Of a DNA stretch of 64,000 nt, positions 62,501-64,000 are shown in pieces. This stretch comes from Prunella strophiata (lineage: Eukaryota > Chordata > Aves > Passeriformes > Prunellidae). The notes under the pieces are model-generated. The model saw only the letters and a program-made list of their open reading frames with translations, searched no databases and was not told where the DNA came from. Numbering within the stretch: the first letter of the stretch is position 1; every line of letters begins with the position of its first letter. The position numbers were made by a program, and so were the translations under genes. Where the stretch lies: positions 64,572,330-64,636,329 of the forward strand of contig JAZBQD010000015.1 of assembly GCA_036583965.1 (NCBI GenBank), given 5' to 3'.

Positions 62501-64000
62501 TTTATCCTTTGGATTTCTCATTAGCTTTACAACATGTCTAGATTATTTAATTATTATGTTTCAGCTCGTAGATGACATAAGATTTAAGAGCTTTTGCTGG
62601 GCTCTAGCAAGTTGTCGCTACATTTTGCCTGAAGCTGCTTTTGTATAAAACAATCTTTCCATAGTTAACATTCAGGATACTCTGCAGAGCATCTTAAGAA
62701 GACTTAAATGCTAAATAACTGTCACATAGCAAGCCTGAGTATTATTGCACTAAATTACATTGCAAGCAGTGTGATAAACAACATCATAATACTTTGACAC
62801 ATTTATCATTAATTATAACTGAAATCTAATCTCAACTGGATTTTTTTAGTAATTATAACCAGTAAAGCAAACATTAACATACATGAGGAAGGGAGGGTGA
62901 AGGAAAGAAGTCTTCTGAAGGCATAGCTGATATATCAAAATACTGAATGGGCTGACAGTCTTATTAGGTATTTATATGGGGTTTTCTACATATATTAAGA
63001 GATTAAAAATCTGAAATACATTTGGAATTCATTATGGGAATAATCATTTTGAAGGCAAAACTTTTCAGAGACCTACTGATTGTGTCATTTTAAGGTGACA
63101 TATGACATTACAGATTTCTGCTGTCTTACATAGAAGACTAGTGTTGAACTAAATTTTAAATCAGGGATACCTCTGACCACCAAAAATACTGTCTGGGTGG
63201 TATTTCAGCCTTCATACTACCAAGTTTCTTGTATTTCCCTAAAAATTGTATAGTGTATTTTTGAATGGCAACTCTACATACCTTTTTTCTCCAAATTCAC
63301 ATTTATTTTCCACTGCAGAACTTTCTGCCTTTGGGGAGCTCCCATTCTGCTGGTGCAAGCTCTTTTCCTTTGTGCTGGGCAATCTGGGAGTCTGGCAGCC
63401 AAGCTGAGGGCTGCAGTGCTTTGTGCTGCTTCCGATTGTGCTGTGCTGCACCACCACAGCACCCTGTTGGCCCAGTCAGAGCTCATGGCAACTCAAGAAT
63501 GAATTTTTGCTCTCTTTGCTATCTTCTTAAGACTCTGTTTTAGCAAAGGACTTTATTACTTATGTAGTAGTAAGCATACTTTCCAGTGTGATTATACTTT
63601 CCTCTCTATATTATGAATTCCCTGCATACAAAGCTACCTGCTTTCTATCACTTACAGTGGTTAGCAAGTCTGTAGAGAAGATATGTACATTTTGTCAACT
63701 ATTTGTACTCTATTTGGAGTAATGTCACCTGGTTCTCCTATTGGATATTTCTACTCACACCAAATATCTTCACTGCCTATTATTTTACAAGCATCACTTA
63801 CCTGACTGTATGTCCCTGAAATATCTATATGCTCTATCTGAAAAATCAAACTAGTGGAAGAGGAAGTAGGTTCATTTCAGCCCTGCTTAGTCTTTGGTTG
63901 TAAATGAACTATGAGAAGGTTTTTTTCCAAGTTGTATTTTTACAGAAAACATACCTATTTTTCTCTGGTGGTGGGTACAATTTGGTGAAACTTGCATGCA
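59513..64000. other. Non-coding intronic stretch to the window end
   Basis: No gene was recognised and no MOCOS exon was found. It includes an A/AAC-rich tract at 62232-62275 and an AT-rich, non-repetitive stretch at about 62520-62880 with TAATTA and CATTAATTATAAC motifs that could be a conserved element. Overlapping frames at 63239-63543 on both strands are chance in a GC-richer patch. Confidence 0.45.
62232..62275 (+). repeat. A-rich (AAC)n low-complexity tract
   Basis: Runs of A are interrupted by C (AACAACAAAAACAAACC), then nine or more A and TCCCCAAC. It resembles the tract at 33238-33270. Confidence 0.85.

Noticed and set aside
1..64000. CRISPR arrays, operons, bacterial promoters, tRNA or rRNA genes
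   Set aside because: The window is vertebrate intronic DNA; no regularly spaced repeats, cloverleaf or rRNA-like segments were seen.

Overview
The window is vertebrate nuclear DNA, almost certainly from a bird. It is AT-rich, poor in CpG, has no long open reading frames apart from one exon, and its dominant interspersed repeat is the CR1 LINE, the characteristic avian retroposon. No Alu, L1 or other mammalian repeat was seen. The species cannot be named from sequence alone.

The only coding sequence I can support is one internal exon on the + strand (39429-40067) of MOCOS, molybdenum cofactor sulfurase. It has a good 3' splice site, a consensus 5' splice site, no stop codon, and encodes most of the core of the NifS-like PLP domain, including the lysine that carries PLP. 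I found no other MOCOS exon. The rest of the window therefore reads as the long introns on either side of this exon: at least 39.4 kb upstream and at least 23.9 kb downstream. No promoter, CpG island or second gene was recognised.

Layout. 1-39428: upstream intron, with CR1 pieces at about 2.5, 5.0, 8.2-9.7, 14.0-14.6, 18.6-18.9 and 24.0-24.9 kb (all antisense to MOCOS), a solo LTR of an endogenous retrovirus at 11.15-11.45 kb, simple repeats, several short perfect hairpins and AT-rich homeodomain-motif-rich stretches that could be conserved non-coding elements. 39429-40067: the MOCOS exon. 40068-64000: downstream intron, with the longest CR1 (40.85-42.93 kb, with decayed reverse transcriptase), a short sense CR1 3' end at 44.5 kb, a GC-richer unassigned block at 49.13-49.89 kb, a CR1 at 52.3-53.3 kb of the same subfamily as the one at 8.2 kb, and a sense CR1 3' end at 59.2-59.5 kb.

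I found no new biological system here. The items most worth checking are the isolation of the exon in very long introns, the strong antisense bias of the CR1 insertions, the solo LTR, and the unassigned block at 49.13-49.89 kb.
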